A stretch of 64,000 nucleotides of DNA, from NCBI RefSeq assembly GCF_900110755.1, contig NZ_FOFF01000003.1, positions 310,001 through 374,000 of the forward strand, written 5' to 3'. A program made the position numbers and the translations under genes. This stretch comes from Streptomyces sp. yr375 (GTDB lineage: Bacteria > Actinomycetota > Actinomycetes > Streptomycetales > Streptomycetaceae). This document shows, one piece after another, positions 51,736 through 59,989 of this stretch (within the stretch, counting starts at the first letter, position 1; every line of letters starts with the position of its first letter). The notes beneath the pieces are model-generated. The model was not told the origin of the DNA. It ran no database searches and saw only the letters and a list, made by a program, of their open reading frames with translations.

Positions 51736-52689
51736 ATGGACAGGCGTGGGTTCAACCGGCGGGTGCTGCTGGGCGGTGCCGCCGCCGCGACCTCGTTGTC
51801 CCTGGCGTCGGAGGCGGTGAGCGCCGACCGGCCGGCGAGGACCGCGTCGGCCGGGGGAGCGGTCAGGCACCTCACGCTGTACGTCGAGAAGCTCGCCGAC
51901 GGGCAGTTGGGCTACGGCGTGGAGCCGGGGAAGGCGACCGTCCCGGGGCCGCTCATCGAACTCGACGAGGGCGACACCCTCCACATCGAGGTGCGGAACA
52001 CCCTGGACGTGGCCGCGAGTCTGCACGTCCACGGCCTGGACTACGAAGTGTCCAGCGACGGAACGAAGTTGAACAGGAGCGACGTCGAACCCGGCGGCAC
52101 CCGCACCTACACCTGGCGCACCCACGCCCCCGGCCGCCGCACCGACGGCACCTGGCGCGCGGGCAGCGCGGGCTACTGGCATTACCACGACCACGTCGTC
52201 GGAACCGAACACGGCACGGGCGGCATCCGCAAGGGCCTGTACGGGCCGGTGATCGTCCGGCGCAAGGGCGACATCCTGCCCGACGCCACCCACACGATCG
52301 TCTTCAACGACATGACGATCAACAACAGACCCGCCCACGCGGGCCACCAGGGCCCCGACTTCGAGGCGACGGTGGGCGACCGGGTCGAGTTCGTGATGAT
52401 CACGCACGGCGAGTACTACCACACCTTCCACCTGCACGGTCACCGCTGGGCCGACAACCGCACCGGCCTGCTCACCGGCCCCGACGACCCCAGCCAGGTC
52501 GTCGACAACAAGATCGTGGGGCCCGCCGACTCCTTCGGCTTCCAGGTGCTCGCGGGGGAGGGCGTGGGCGCCGGCGCGTGGATGTACCACTGCCATGTGC
52601 AGAGCCACTCCGACATGGGCATGGTCGGACTGTTCCTGGTGAGGAAACCCGACGGCACGATCCCCGGGTACGAGCCGCACGCGCACTGA
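51736..52689 (+). CDS. two-domain small laccase (SLAC-type multicopper oxidase)
   Basis: This 317-aa exported oxidase has a Tat signal ([16 protein letters not shown]). The copper-binding motifs are [29 protein letters not shown] and [13 protein letters not shown]. This two-cupredoxin layout with trimeric function is the Streptomyces small laccase (SLAC, about 320-340 aa). It oxidises phenolic compounds with O2. It is divergent from the ThuA-dehydrogenase operon. RBS GGGGAG precedes the ATG. Confidence 0.95.
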   Translation: MDRRGFNRRVLLGGAAAATSLSLASEAVSADRPARTASAGGAVRHLTLYVEKLADGQLGYGVEPGKATVPGPLIELDEGDTLHIEVRNTLDVAASLHVHGLDYEVSSDGTKLNRSDVEPGGTRTYTWRTHAPGRRTDGTWRAGSAGYWHYHDHVVGTEHGTGGIRKGLYGPVIVRRKGDILPDATHTIVFNDMTINNRPAHAGHQGPDFEATVGDRVEFVMITHGEYYHTFHLHGHRWADNRTGLLTGPDDPSQVVDNKIVGPADSFGFQVLAGEGVGAGAWMYHCHVQSHSDMGMVGLFLVRKPDGTIPGYEPHAH

Positions 52690-52769
52690 GGCCCGACGCC
52701 GAGAGCGCCCCCTCCCGGGCCCTCACCCAGAGCTATCCTGAGCGGCAGCCGGCCAGGAGGAGCTCCGAA

Positions 52770-53837
52770 GTGACCGAGACAGTGCCGCGTCCCACGCTGG
52801 AGGCGGTGGCCGCGCGGGCGGGAGTCTCCCGGGCGACCGTGTCACGGGTCGTCAACGGCGCGGACGGCGTCCGGGAACCGCTCGTCGAGCGGGTGCGACG
52901 GGCCGTGGAGGAGCTCGGGTACGTCCCCAACCAGGCCGCGCGCAGCCTGGTGACGAGGCGGCACGGCGCGGTCGCGGTCGTCATCGCCGAACCGGAGACC
53001 CGGGTCTTCGCCGACCCCTTCTTCGCACTCCAACTCCGCGGTATCAGCAAGGAGTTGACCTCCCACGACAACCAGCTCGTGCTGCTGCTCACCGAGGGCC
53101 GCGACGACCACGCCCGGGTCGCCCGCTACCTGGCCGGCGGCCATGTCGACGGAGCCCTGGTCTTCTCCCTGCACCTCGACGACCCGCTCCCCGGTCTGAT
53201 CCAGGGCGCCGGTGTGCCGACCGTGTTCGGCGGGCGGCCCGGCTGGAGCGACGGCACGCGGGACGCGGTGTACGTCGACAGCGACAACCGCGGCGGTGCC
53301 CGCGACGCCGTACGCCTTCTGGCCGGCCTCGGACGCACCCGTATCGGGCATCTCACCGGCCCCCTCGACCAGACGTCCGCGGCGGACCGGCTCGACGGCT
53401 ACCGGGAGGTCATGGGCGACGTCGACCCGCGGCTCGTCGTCGAGAGCGACTTCACCCCCGGCGGCGGCGAGCGGGCCATGCGCGAGCTCCTCGACCGCTG
53501 CCCCGACGTCGACGCCGTGTTCGCCGCCAACGACCTCACCGCCGCGGGCGCCCTGCGCGTCCTGCGCGAACGCGGACGGCGGGTGCCCGAGGACGTCGCG
53601 GTGGTCGGCTTCGACGACATGCTGCCCGTCGCCGAACAGACCGACCCGCCGCTGACGACGGTCCGTCAGGACATCGAGGAGATGGGCCGGATCATGGCCC
53701 GCCTCCTGCTGCGCCGCCTCGACCGACACACCACCGACGCCGCCATCACCGACCCCGCCACCGACGCCGTCACCACCGACGACGAACCGGGCGGCGTGAT
53801 CCTCCCGACCACCCTGGTGCGCCGCACCTCGGCCTGA
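52770..53837 (+). CDS. LacI-family transcriptional regulator
   Basis: This 355-aa protein starts at GTG 52770 behind AGGAGG. Its HTH is TLEAVAARAGVSRATVSRVVNG, with hinge YVPNQAARSL; the sugar-binding domain ends DIEEMGRIMARLLLRRL. Near the C-terminus a Thr-Asp-Ala/Thr-Asp-Pro repeat (about 53730-53785) extends the chain before the usual final strand ILPTTLVRR. It lies 80 bp downstream of the laccase, in the same direction, and may control the laccase and the divergent sugar-oxidation operon. Confidence 0.9.
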   Translation: MTETVPRPTLEAVAARAGVSRATVSRVVNGADGVREPLVERVRRAVEELGYVPNQAARSLVTRRHGAVAVVIAEPETRVFADPFFALQLRGISKELTSHDNQLVLLLTEGRDDHARVARYLAGGHVDGALVFSLHLDDPLPGLIQGAGVPTVFGGRPGWSDGTRDAVYVDSDNRGGARDAVRLLAGLGRTRIGHLTGPLDQTSAADRLDGYREVMGDVDPRLVVESDFTPGGGERAMRELLDRCPDVDAVFAANDLTAAGALRVLRERGRRVPEDVAVVGFDDMLPVAEQTDPPLTTVRQDIEEMGRIMARLLLRRLDRHTTDAAITDPATDAVTTDDEPGGVILPTTLVRRTSA

Positions 53838-53846
53838 CCTCGTCGG

Positions 53847-54641
53847 TCACATCTGCTGTTGCGCGCTCTTGATCACCGCGAAGCGTGCCCCGTACGGGTC
53901 GGCGAGCTTGGCGATACGGCCGACGCTCTCCACGTCGATGGCGGGCATCCGCACCCCGCCGCCCCACTCCTGTGCCCTGGCGACGATCGCGTCCACATCG
54001 GTGACCTCGAAGTACGGCAGCCAGTACGGCCCCGACTCGGCCTCCGTCGGATCGTCGGCCAGCGGGATGATCCCGCCGAACATCGACTCCTCCCCGGCGC
54101 CCGCGGGGTTCAGGCAGGTGTACGTGCCGCCGGGGAAGGGCACGGCCGAGGTCTCCAGGCCCAGCGTCGCGTCGTAGAAGGCGGCCGCCGCGGCGACGTC
54201 CGGCGTGTACAGCTCGACCCAGCACAGGGAACCGGGCGCGTTCGCCACGTCCACGCCCTTGGTCAGCGCCGGCTGCCAGAGGCCGAACGACGCGCCCGCC
54301 TGGTCGGCGAGGACCGCCATCGTGCCCTTGCCCATCACGTCCATCGGCGGGAAGAACACCCTGCCGTGGGCCTGTTCGGCCGACTTGGCCGTGGCCTGCG
54401 CGTCCGGCGTCTGGAAGTACACCGTCCACGACGGCGGGCCCTGCTCGGGCGTCGTCTGCATGCCGCCCGCCACGGTCTTCCCGTCCAACTGGAAGAAGCC
54501 GTAGCCGCCGGCGTCGGGTCCCGCCGACTGGAACCGCCAGCCGAAGAGAGCGCCGTAGAAGGAGGTGGCGCCCTCTATGTCGGACGTGCCGACGTCGATC
54601 CAGTTCGGAGCACCGTTGACGAAGTGGGTGGTGAGCATCAT
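53847..54641 (-). CDS. VOC-superfamily protein with two glyoxalase-type domains
   Basis: This 264-aa protein has two VOC units: NWIDVGTSDIEGATSFYGALFGWRF near the start and CWVELYTPDVAAAAAFYDATLGLET near the middle. It ends GRIAKLADPYGARFAVIKSAQ, a typical VOC strand. Members of this actinobacterial group act as glyoxalases or hydroxylases; the substrate is unknown. ATG 54641 follows GGAGG; a second ATG directly after is equally possible. Confidence 0.85.
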   Translation of the reverse strand: MMLTTHFVNGAPNWIDVGTSDIEGATSFYGALFGWRFQSAGPDAGGYGFFQLDGKTVAGGMQTTPEQGPPSWTVYFQTPDAQATAKSAEQAHGRVFFPPMDVMGKGTMAVLADQAGASFGLWQPALTKGVDVANAPGSLCWVELYTPDVAAAAAFYDATLGLETSAVPFPGGTYTCLNPAGAGEESMFGGIIPLADDPTEAESGPYWLPYFEVTDVDAIVARAQEWGGGVRMPAIDVESVGRIAKLADPYGARFAVIKSAQQQM

Positions 54642-54866
54642 GGGCCTCCTCTGACGGTCCCGTTCTCCGTGCTGCCGAGTCTTGCACCGCCCACTGACAA
54701 TCGCTGCCGGAGCACGCCGTGCGTGCCACCCGATGCTGCGCGCCGCCGCGCGCCGCCGTGCGTCGCGGCATCCGGCGGGCCATCATCGGGGCGGCCGGGG
54801 GCCTCGCCGGGGCACGTATATGCGGCGTTGATGGAACGTTTTTCGCCGCCGGGCACGATTCTCGCC

Positions 54867-55112
54867 ATGTACACCGACACGATGCCCACACCCGACCTCG
54901 CCTGGCAGCGGGAAGCGCTCTGCGCGCAGACCGGGGCGGACTTCTTCTTCCCCGAGCCCGGCAGCTCCGTACGGGAGGCGAAGCGCATCTGCGGCATGTG
55001 CGAGATGCGCCCCGCCTGCCTCGAATACGCCCTGGCCAACGACGAGCGCTTCGGCGTCTGGGGCGGCCTGTCCGAGAAGGAACGCCTCCAGATCAGGCGC
55101 ACCGCGCCCTGA
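54867..55112 (+). CDS. WhiB-like (Wbl) iron-sulfur transcription factor
   Basis: An 81-aa Wbl protein has four cluster Cys in LCAQTGADFFFPEPG, RICGMCEMRPACLEYAL and the turn GVWGGLSEKE that defines the family. It binds a [4Fe-4S] cluster and partners with a principal sigma factor. The start is unclear: ATG 54867 (MYTDTMPTPDLAWQREALC) or ATG 54831 (93 aa), the latter 10-12 bp after a TATATG sequence that could give a leaderless transcript. Confidence 0.88.
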   Translation: MYTDTMPTPDLAWQREALCAQTGADFFFPEPGSSVREAKRICGMCEMRPACLEYALANDERFGVWGGLSEKERLQIRRTAP

Positions 55113-55238
55113 CCCGCACGGTCACGCCGGCCGCGAAGTCACGTCGGCCGCGAAGTCAGACGGCCCAGGGATCCAGGAGACCGCGTCGCGGGGGTGCGGT
55201 CAGGATCCGGCGGCATGACGCCGGCGCGCGGACAGCGA

Positions 55239-55277
55239 ACGGCCCGCACCGGGAAAGCGATTCCCGGTGCGGGCCGT
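55239..55277. terminator. perfect 17-bp hairpin terminator
   Basis: ACGGCCCGCACCGGGAA (55239-55255) pairs exactly with TTCCCGGTGCGGGCCGT (55261-55277) around a 5-nt loop. It lies between the converging WhiB-like and desaturase genes and can serve both. Confidence 0.85.
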
Positions 55278-55305
55278 CAGCGAGGTCCTGCGGTGCCGCG
55301 TACGG

Positions 55306-56280
55306 TCAGCCGGCCGCGCGGGCCGCCATACGGGCTTTGCGGATCGCCAGCTTCTCGTCGAACTTGGACGCCTCCGAGTCGAGGCCGCCCATGTACAGGC
55401 CGATCTCCTCCTGCGCCTTCTGTCCCTCGGGGCCGAGACCGTCGATCTCCATGACCTTCAGGAACCGCAGCACGGGCTGGATGACGTCGTCGTGGTGGAT
55501 GCGCAGGTTGTAGACCTCGCCGATCGCCATCTGCGCGGCGAACCGCTCGAAGCCGGGCATGCCGTGACCGGGCATCCGGAAGTTGACGAGGACGTCGCGC
55601 ACGGCCTGCATGGTGAGGTCGGGCGCCAGCTCGAACGCGGCCTTCAGGAGGTTGCGGTAGAAGACCATGTGCAGGTTCTCGTCGGTCGCGATGCGCGCCA
55701 GCATGCGGTCGCAGACCGGGTCGCCCGACTGGTGGCCGGTGTTGCGGTGCGACACGCGCGTGGCCAGCTCCTGGAAGGCGACGTACGCGACCGAGTGCAG
55801 CATCGAGTGCCGGTTGTCCGACTCGAAGCCCTCGCTCATGTGCTGCATACGGAACGCTTCGAGCTTGTCCGGGTCCACCGCGCGCGAGGCGAGCAGGTAG
55901 TCGCGCATGACGATGCCGTGGCGGCCCTCCTCGGCGGTCCAGCGGTGCACCCAGGTGCCCCAGGCGCCGTCGCGGCCGAACAGCGAGGCGATCTCGTGGT
56001 GGTAGCTGGGGAGGTTGTCCTCGGTGAGGAGGTTCACGACCAGCGCGATCCGGCCGATCTCGGTGACCTTGGACTGCTCCTTGTTCCAGGCCTCGCCGTC
56101 CTCGAAGAAGCCCGGGAAGTTACGGCCGTCGCCCCACGGCACGTACTCGTGCGGCATCCAGTCCTTGGTGACCTTCAGGTGCCGGTTGAGTTCCGTCTCG
56201 ACCACTTCCTCCAGCGCGTACAGCAGCTTGGCGTCGGTCCAGACGGCGGGGCTACCGAGGTGAGGGGAGGTGATCGTCAC
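55306..56280 (-). CDS. acyl-ACP desaturase (ferritin-like diiron)
   Basis: This 324-aa desaturase has the paired diiron motifs TEDNLPSYH, TAEEGRHGIVMRDY and ATDENLHMVFYR, supplying Glu/His ligands in the ExxH pattern. It introduces double bonds into acyl chains on ACP. The GTG start at 56280 follows GGAG. Upstream lies a set of CTACG-n4-CGTAG dyads, consistent with control by a TetR-type fatty-acid regulator encoded elsewhere. Confidence 0.93.
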   Translation of the reverse strand: MTITSPHLGSPAVWTDAKLLYALEEVVETELNRHLKVTKDWMPHEYVPWGDGRNFPGFFEDGEAWNKEQSKVTEIGRIALVVNLLTEDNLPSYHHEIASLFGRDGAWGTWVHRWTAEEGRHGIVMRDYLLASRAVDPDKLEAFRMQHMSEGFESDNRHSMLHSVAYVAFQELATRVSHRNTGHQSGDPVCDRMLARIATDENLHMVFYRNLLKAAFELAPDLTMQAVRDVLVNFRMPGHGMPGFERFAAQMAIGEVYNLRIHHDDVIQPVLRFLKVMEIDGLGPEGQKAQEEIGLYMGGLDSEASKFDEKLAIRKARMAARAAG

Positions 56281-56347
56281 GGGTTCTCCAGAGGGGACGT
56301 GAAGCGGAGCGGAACCGTCCGGCGAGCGAGACCGGAACTTACGGGAT

Positions 56348-56392
56348 CGTAGGCTACGAAACCGTAGGTTACGAAGCCGTAGGTTAAGGGCG
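56348..56392 (-). promoter_or_regulatory. desaturase operator: three 15-bp direct repeats forming CTACG-n4-CGTAG dyads
   Basis: The sequence CGTAGGTTACGAAGC-like 15-mer occurs three times in a row (56348-56392). Adjacent copies create palindromes CTACG-AAAC-CGTAG (56354-56367) and TTACG-AAGC-CGTAG (56369-56382). They lie 70-110 bp upstream of the desaturase start. TetR-type regulators commonly control such genes, but none is adjacent. Confidence 0.65.
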
Positions 56393-56497
56393 CGGTAAAG
56401 ATCGCTGATCAGCCGTGTCCTGCTGGGCAATTCGGACCGTGCCGACAGCTCCTGGATGTGCAGGTCCCAGGGCTGAAAAGGTGATCCGATCACCCAT

Positions 56498-57274
56498 TCA
56501 GGCGTACAGCCCGCGCAGCCGCACCGAGAGGCACGTCACACAGCCCTCGAGCTTCTCGAACTCGCCGATGTCGACCACGACGGGTTCGAGACCGAGTCCG
56601 GCGAGCAGTTCCGCCGTCTTGGGCGCGCCGGCCGCCATGAGCACGTGGGGGCCGCCGAGGAGCACCACGTGCGCGCCGGACTCCTCGGGCACCGGCAGGA
56701 AGCGCGGGAACAGCGACGGCCGGTCCACCTGGGGGATGTGCCCGATCACCGTGCCGTCGGGCAGCGCCGTGACCGCCGACTTCAGGTGCAGCACCTTGCT
56801 CACCGGCACGGCCACGACCTGCGCCCCGAGCGGTTCGAAGGCGGCCCGCAGTTGCTGGACGCCGGCCGCGTTGGTCCGCCCGCCGCGGCCGACGTAGAGG
56901 GTGTCGCCGACCTTGAGCACGTCACCGCCGTCCAGCGTGCCCGGCTCCCAGATCCAGTTGACCGAGCAGCCGAGGCGGGCCACGGCCTCCTCGACGCCGA
57001 TGGTCTCGTCGCGCCGGGACTCGGCGCCGGAGCGCGCGATCAGGGCGACGTTCTTGTACATGACCACCGCGTCCTCGACGAACACGGAGTCCGGGCAGTC
57101 GTCGGCCGGGTCGACCTCGACGGTCTCCCAGCCGTGCGTGCGCAGCGCCTCGGCGTACGCCTCCCACTGCTCCAGGGCGAGCCCCACGTCGACCTTCTCC
57201 CGCTCGACGTGCGTCACCAGGCCTTCGGCGAGGCGCGGGCTGGGGCGGCGTATGAGGGCCTTCTTGCTGGGCAC
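56498..57274 (-). CDS. dimethylarginine dimethylaminohydrolase (DDAH)-like
   Basis: This 258-aa guanidino-modifying enzyme starts at GTG 57274 (VPSKKALIRRPSPRLAEGL). Conserved features include DDCPDSVFVEDAVV, WEPGTLDGGDVLKVG, HLKSAVTAL with the catalytic His and GCVTCLSVR with the nucleophilic Cys near the C-terminus. DDAH converts dimethylarginine to citrulline and dimethylamine. The upstream frame is open to the 57403 region but has no signal of homology. Confidence 0.92.
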   Translation of the reverse strand: MPSKKALIRRPSPRLAEGLVTHVEREKVDVGLALEQWEAYAEALRTHGWETVEVDPADDCPDSVFVEDAVVMYKNVALIARSGAESRRDETIGVEEAVARLGCSVNWIWEPGTLDGGDVLKVGDTLYVGRGGRTNAAGVQQLRAAFEPLGAQVVAVPVSKVLHLKSAVTALPDGTVIGHIPQVDRPSLFPRFLPVPEESGAHVVLLGGPHVLMAAGAPKTAELLAGLGLEPVVVDIGEFEKLEGCVTCLSVRLRGLYA

Positions 57275-57445
57275 GTCCAGGTCTCCGAATCGGTGGCACA
57301 AACCGGCGCCCCGGGCGTGGCGCCGGTCAGCCATCATGCAGGGCGGAACCACGAGGGCAAAACCCCCCGGTAACAACCGGCGGTGACAACGCGCGGTGAC
57401 CATGAGCCCCGCGCCGGCCCGGCCGGCCCTGCCGCGGATCGAGCC

Positions 57446-59071
57446 CTACCTCAGATCGACCACCACCTCCGCCGCCGTCGTCTCGCGCAGTTCCCCGTCC
57501 AGCAGCAGCCACCGGGTGATGCCGATCGACTCCAGGAACGGCACGTCGTGGCTGGCCACGATCAGCGCGCCCTCGTACGACTCCAGGGCCATGGTGAGCT
57601 GGCGGACGCTGGCCATGTCCAGGTTGTTGGTCGGCTCGTCCAGGAGGAGCAGTTGCGGTGCGGGCTCGGCCAGCATCAGGGCCGCCAGGGTCGCGCGGAA
57701 GCGCTCCCCGCCGGACAGTGTGGCCGCCTTCTGGTCGGCGCGGGCGCCCCGGAACAGGAAGCGGGCCAGCCGGGCCCGGATCCGGTTCTGGGTGGCGGCG
57801 GGCGCGAACCGGGCCACGTTCTCGGCGACCGTGAGCGCGCCGTCGAGGACGTCGAGGCGCTGGGGCAGGAAACGCAGCGGCACGCGCGCGTGCGCCTCGC
57901 CCGCCACCGGCGCCAGCTCCCCGGCGATCGTGCGCAGCAGCGTCGTCTTGCCCGCGCCGTTGCGCCCGACCAGCGCCACCCGCTCGGGGCCGCGCAGATC
58001 GAGACCGCCCGCCACGCGCGCGCCGTACGCCAGCCGCAGATCCAGGAGCGTGAGCACGTCACGCCCCGGCGGGACGGCCGTGTACGGCAGGTCGACGCGG
58101 ATCTCGTCGTCGTCCCGTACGGCCTCCACCGCGTCGTCGAGCCGCTCCTTGGCCTCGGCGAGCTTCTCCTCGTGCATGATGCGGTGCTTGCCCGCGGACT
58201 CCTGCGCCGCGCGCTTGCGCGCCCCCATGACGATCTTCGGTTCGCGTTTCTGGTCGGACATCTTCTGCCCGTACCGCTTGCGCCGGGCCAGCTTGGCCCG
58301 CGCGTCGGTCAGGTCGCGCTTCTGTTTGCGCAGGTCGGACTCCGCGACGCGCACCATGCGTTCGGCGGCCTCCTGCTCGGTGAGGAGGGCGTCCTCGTAC
58401 GCCGAGAAGTTGCCGCCGTACCAGGTGATCTCCCCGGAGCGGAGGTCGGCGATCTGGTCGACGAGGTCGAGCAGTTCCCGGTCGTGACTGACCACGACCA
58501 GCACGCCCGGCCAGGACGCGACGGCCGCGTACAGCCGGCGGCGGGCGTACAGGTCGAGGTTGTTGGTCGGCTCGTCCAGCAACAGGACGTCCGGGCGGCG
58601 CAGCAGCAGGGCGGCCAGCCGCAGCAGGACGGACTCGCCGCCCGACACCTCGCCGATGGTGCGGTCCAGGCCGATGTGGCCGAGTCCGAGCTCGCCGAGG
58701 GTGGCCAGGGCGCGTTCCTCGACGTCCCAGTCGTCGCCGACGGTCTCGAAGTGGGCCTCGGACGCGTCACCGGCCTCGATGGCGTGCAGGGCGGCCCGGC
58801 GGGCGGCGATGCCGAGCGCCTCGTCGACCTTGAGGGCGGTGTCCAGGGTGACGTTCTGCGGGAGGTGGCCGACCTCGCCGGTGCGGCGCACGGCGCCGTC
58901 GGCGGGGGTGAGTTCGCCGGCGATCAGCTTCAGCAGGGTCGACTTGCCGGAGCCGTTGACGCCGACCAGTCCGGTGCGGTCGGGGCCGAAGGCGACGTCG
59001 AGTCCCTCGAAGACGGGGGTGCCGTCGGGCCAGGAGAAGGCGAGGGAGGTACAGGTGATGGATCGTGTCAA
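57446..59071 (-). CDS. ABC-F family ATPase (ribosome-associated)
   Basis: This 541-aa protein has two ABC ATPase domains and no membrane segment. Domain 1 contains VGVNGSGKSTLLKLIAGE, the signature VSGGESVLLRLA and LLLDEPTNNLD; domain 2 contains VGRNGAGKTTLLRTIAGE, LSGGERFRATLA and LLLDEPTNNLD. A linker with the charged KRYGQKMSDQKREPKI helix joins them. ABC-F proteins protect or adjust ribosomes, several conferring antibiotic resistance in actinomycetes. TTG 59071 has a GAGG six bases upstream; ATG 59107 without an obvious ribosome site is an alternative. Confidence 0.88.
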   Translation of the reverse strand: MTRSITCTSLAFSWPDGTPVFEGLDVAFGPDRTGLVGVNGSGKSTLLKLIAGELTPADGAVRRTGEVGHLPQNVTLDTALKVDEALGIAARRAALHAIEAGDASEAHFETVGDDWDVEERALATLGELGLGHIGLDRTIGEVSGGESVLLRLAALLLRRPDVLLLDEPTNNLDLYARRRLYAAVASWPGVLVVVSHDRELLDLVDQIADLRSGEITWYGGNFSAYEDALLTEQEAAERMVRVAESDLRKQKRDLTDARAKLARRKRYGQKMSDQKREPKIVMGARKRAAQESAGKHRIMHEEKLAEAKERLDDAVEAVRDDDEIRVDLPYTAVPPGRDVLTLLDLRLAYGARVAGGLDLRGPERVALVGRNGAGKTTLLRTIAGELAPVAGEAHARVPLRFLPQRLDVLDGALTVAENVARFAPAATQNRIRARLARFLFRGARADQKAATLSGGERFRATLAALMLAEPAPQLLLLDEPTNNLDMASVRQLTMALESYEGALIVASHDVPFLESIGITRWLLLDGELRETTAAEVVVDLR

Positions 59072-59336
59072 AGCGGGCCTCGCGGTTGCGTGTGCGGTCA
59101 GGGGCATACGCGTGTCGAGACACCGGAAGGCGGCGACCACCGCGGAGCGGGGAGCGCGAGGGCATGGGGAAAGCCCGGTTGCGCAAGGACGGCTGGAACG
59201 CCGAGGTCGCACGCGACGCCCACCCCTTTTCACGGGTGCGGCGCGGTGTCTCAGAACCTCAGACGAGCAACGTCCTTCTCCAATCGGCGGCAACGGGAAC
59301 GTGTCAGACGGTAGGGGAGGCCGGCGACACAGTCAA
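59072..59336 (-). promoter_or_regulatory. ABC-F promoter and long 5' leader with a three-codon upstream frame
   Basis: On the minus strand TTGACT (59336-59331), a 17-bp spacer and TACCGT (59313-59308) form a good promoter. The start of transcription would be near 59301, giving a leader of about 230 nt before TTG 59071. In it, GGAGAAGG is followed by TTG-CTC-GTC-TGA (59270-59259), a possible Met-Leu-Val leader peptide. Hairpins CACCC/GGGTG and GTGTC/GACAC follow. This resembles the ribosome-mediated attenuation leaders of some ABC-F genes. Confidence 0.5.
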
Positions 59337-59350
59337 AGGATTAAAAGACG

Positions 59351-59767
59351 TCAGCGGGCGTCCCGCATCAGCTCCGCCAGGCCGTGGTCGAGGTCGAGCT
59401 GCCGGTACTCGCTGCCGGTGGGCACCAGCTCGCCCGTGGCCTCGAGGAAGCGGCGGATGTCCGCCGAGTGGACGTGCACGACGGCGGTGCCCTCGGGCGC
59501 GTGGAACTCCAGCACCGTGCGGTCGTACCCGTAGGGGCGGACGCGGACGTCGCCGTGGCCCTCGGCCCCGTGCAGCCCGGCGGCCAGCAGCTCGCGGGCG
59601 AAGGTCCAGCAGACCTCGACGCCCTCCAGGGTGGCCGGAGCGGGGAAGGTCATGCGGACGGCGAAGGGATCGTGCCGGTCGTAGTGCAGGGTGGCGGGGA
59701 TGCTCGACATCCGAGGTGCGGCGGCGACCAGACGGGCCTCTACGGGCTGTTCGATGACGGTGGACAA
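59351..59767 (-). CDS. SsgA-like (SALP) cell-division/sporulation protein
   Basis: This 138-aa protein has the SsgA-family blocks LHYDRHDPFAVRMTF, VCWTFARELLAAGLHG, GHGDVRVRPYGYDRTVLEF and YRQLDLDHGLAELMRDAR. SALPs act in septum placement and spore-wall maturation and are confined to sporulating actinomycetes, which supports the Streptomyces assignment. The TTG at 59767 follows GGGAG with good spacing. Confidence 0.88.
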   Translation of the reverse strand: MSTVIEQPVEARLVAAAPRMSSIPATLHYDRHDPFAVRMTFPAPATLEGVEVCWTFARELLAAGLHGAEGHGDVRVRPYGYDRTVLEFHAPEGTAVVHVHSADIRRFLEATGELVPTGSEYRQLDLDHGLAELMRDAR

Positions 59768-59989
59768 CGCCTTGCTCCCTTGTGACGGCGGGACGAACTC
59801 CCGGGCGATGGGTCCGGACACTGGATGAGACGCCGGAACCGGCGTTCCGTGCACACGGATTCCGAGTGACCTCGGTCACCGTGTTCCATGCGCGGAAGTG
59901 ATTCAGCTCTCCTCCCGTGCCCCACAAGGCAGTTGAGGCGATCGGGGCATCTGGACGGCATCGAAAGTCGTCGGCTAGCTTCGCCCGCC

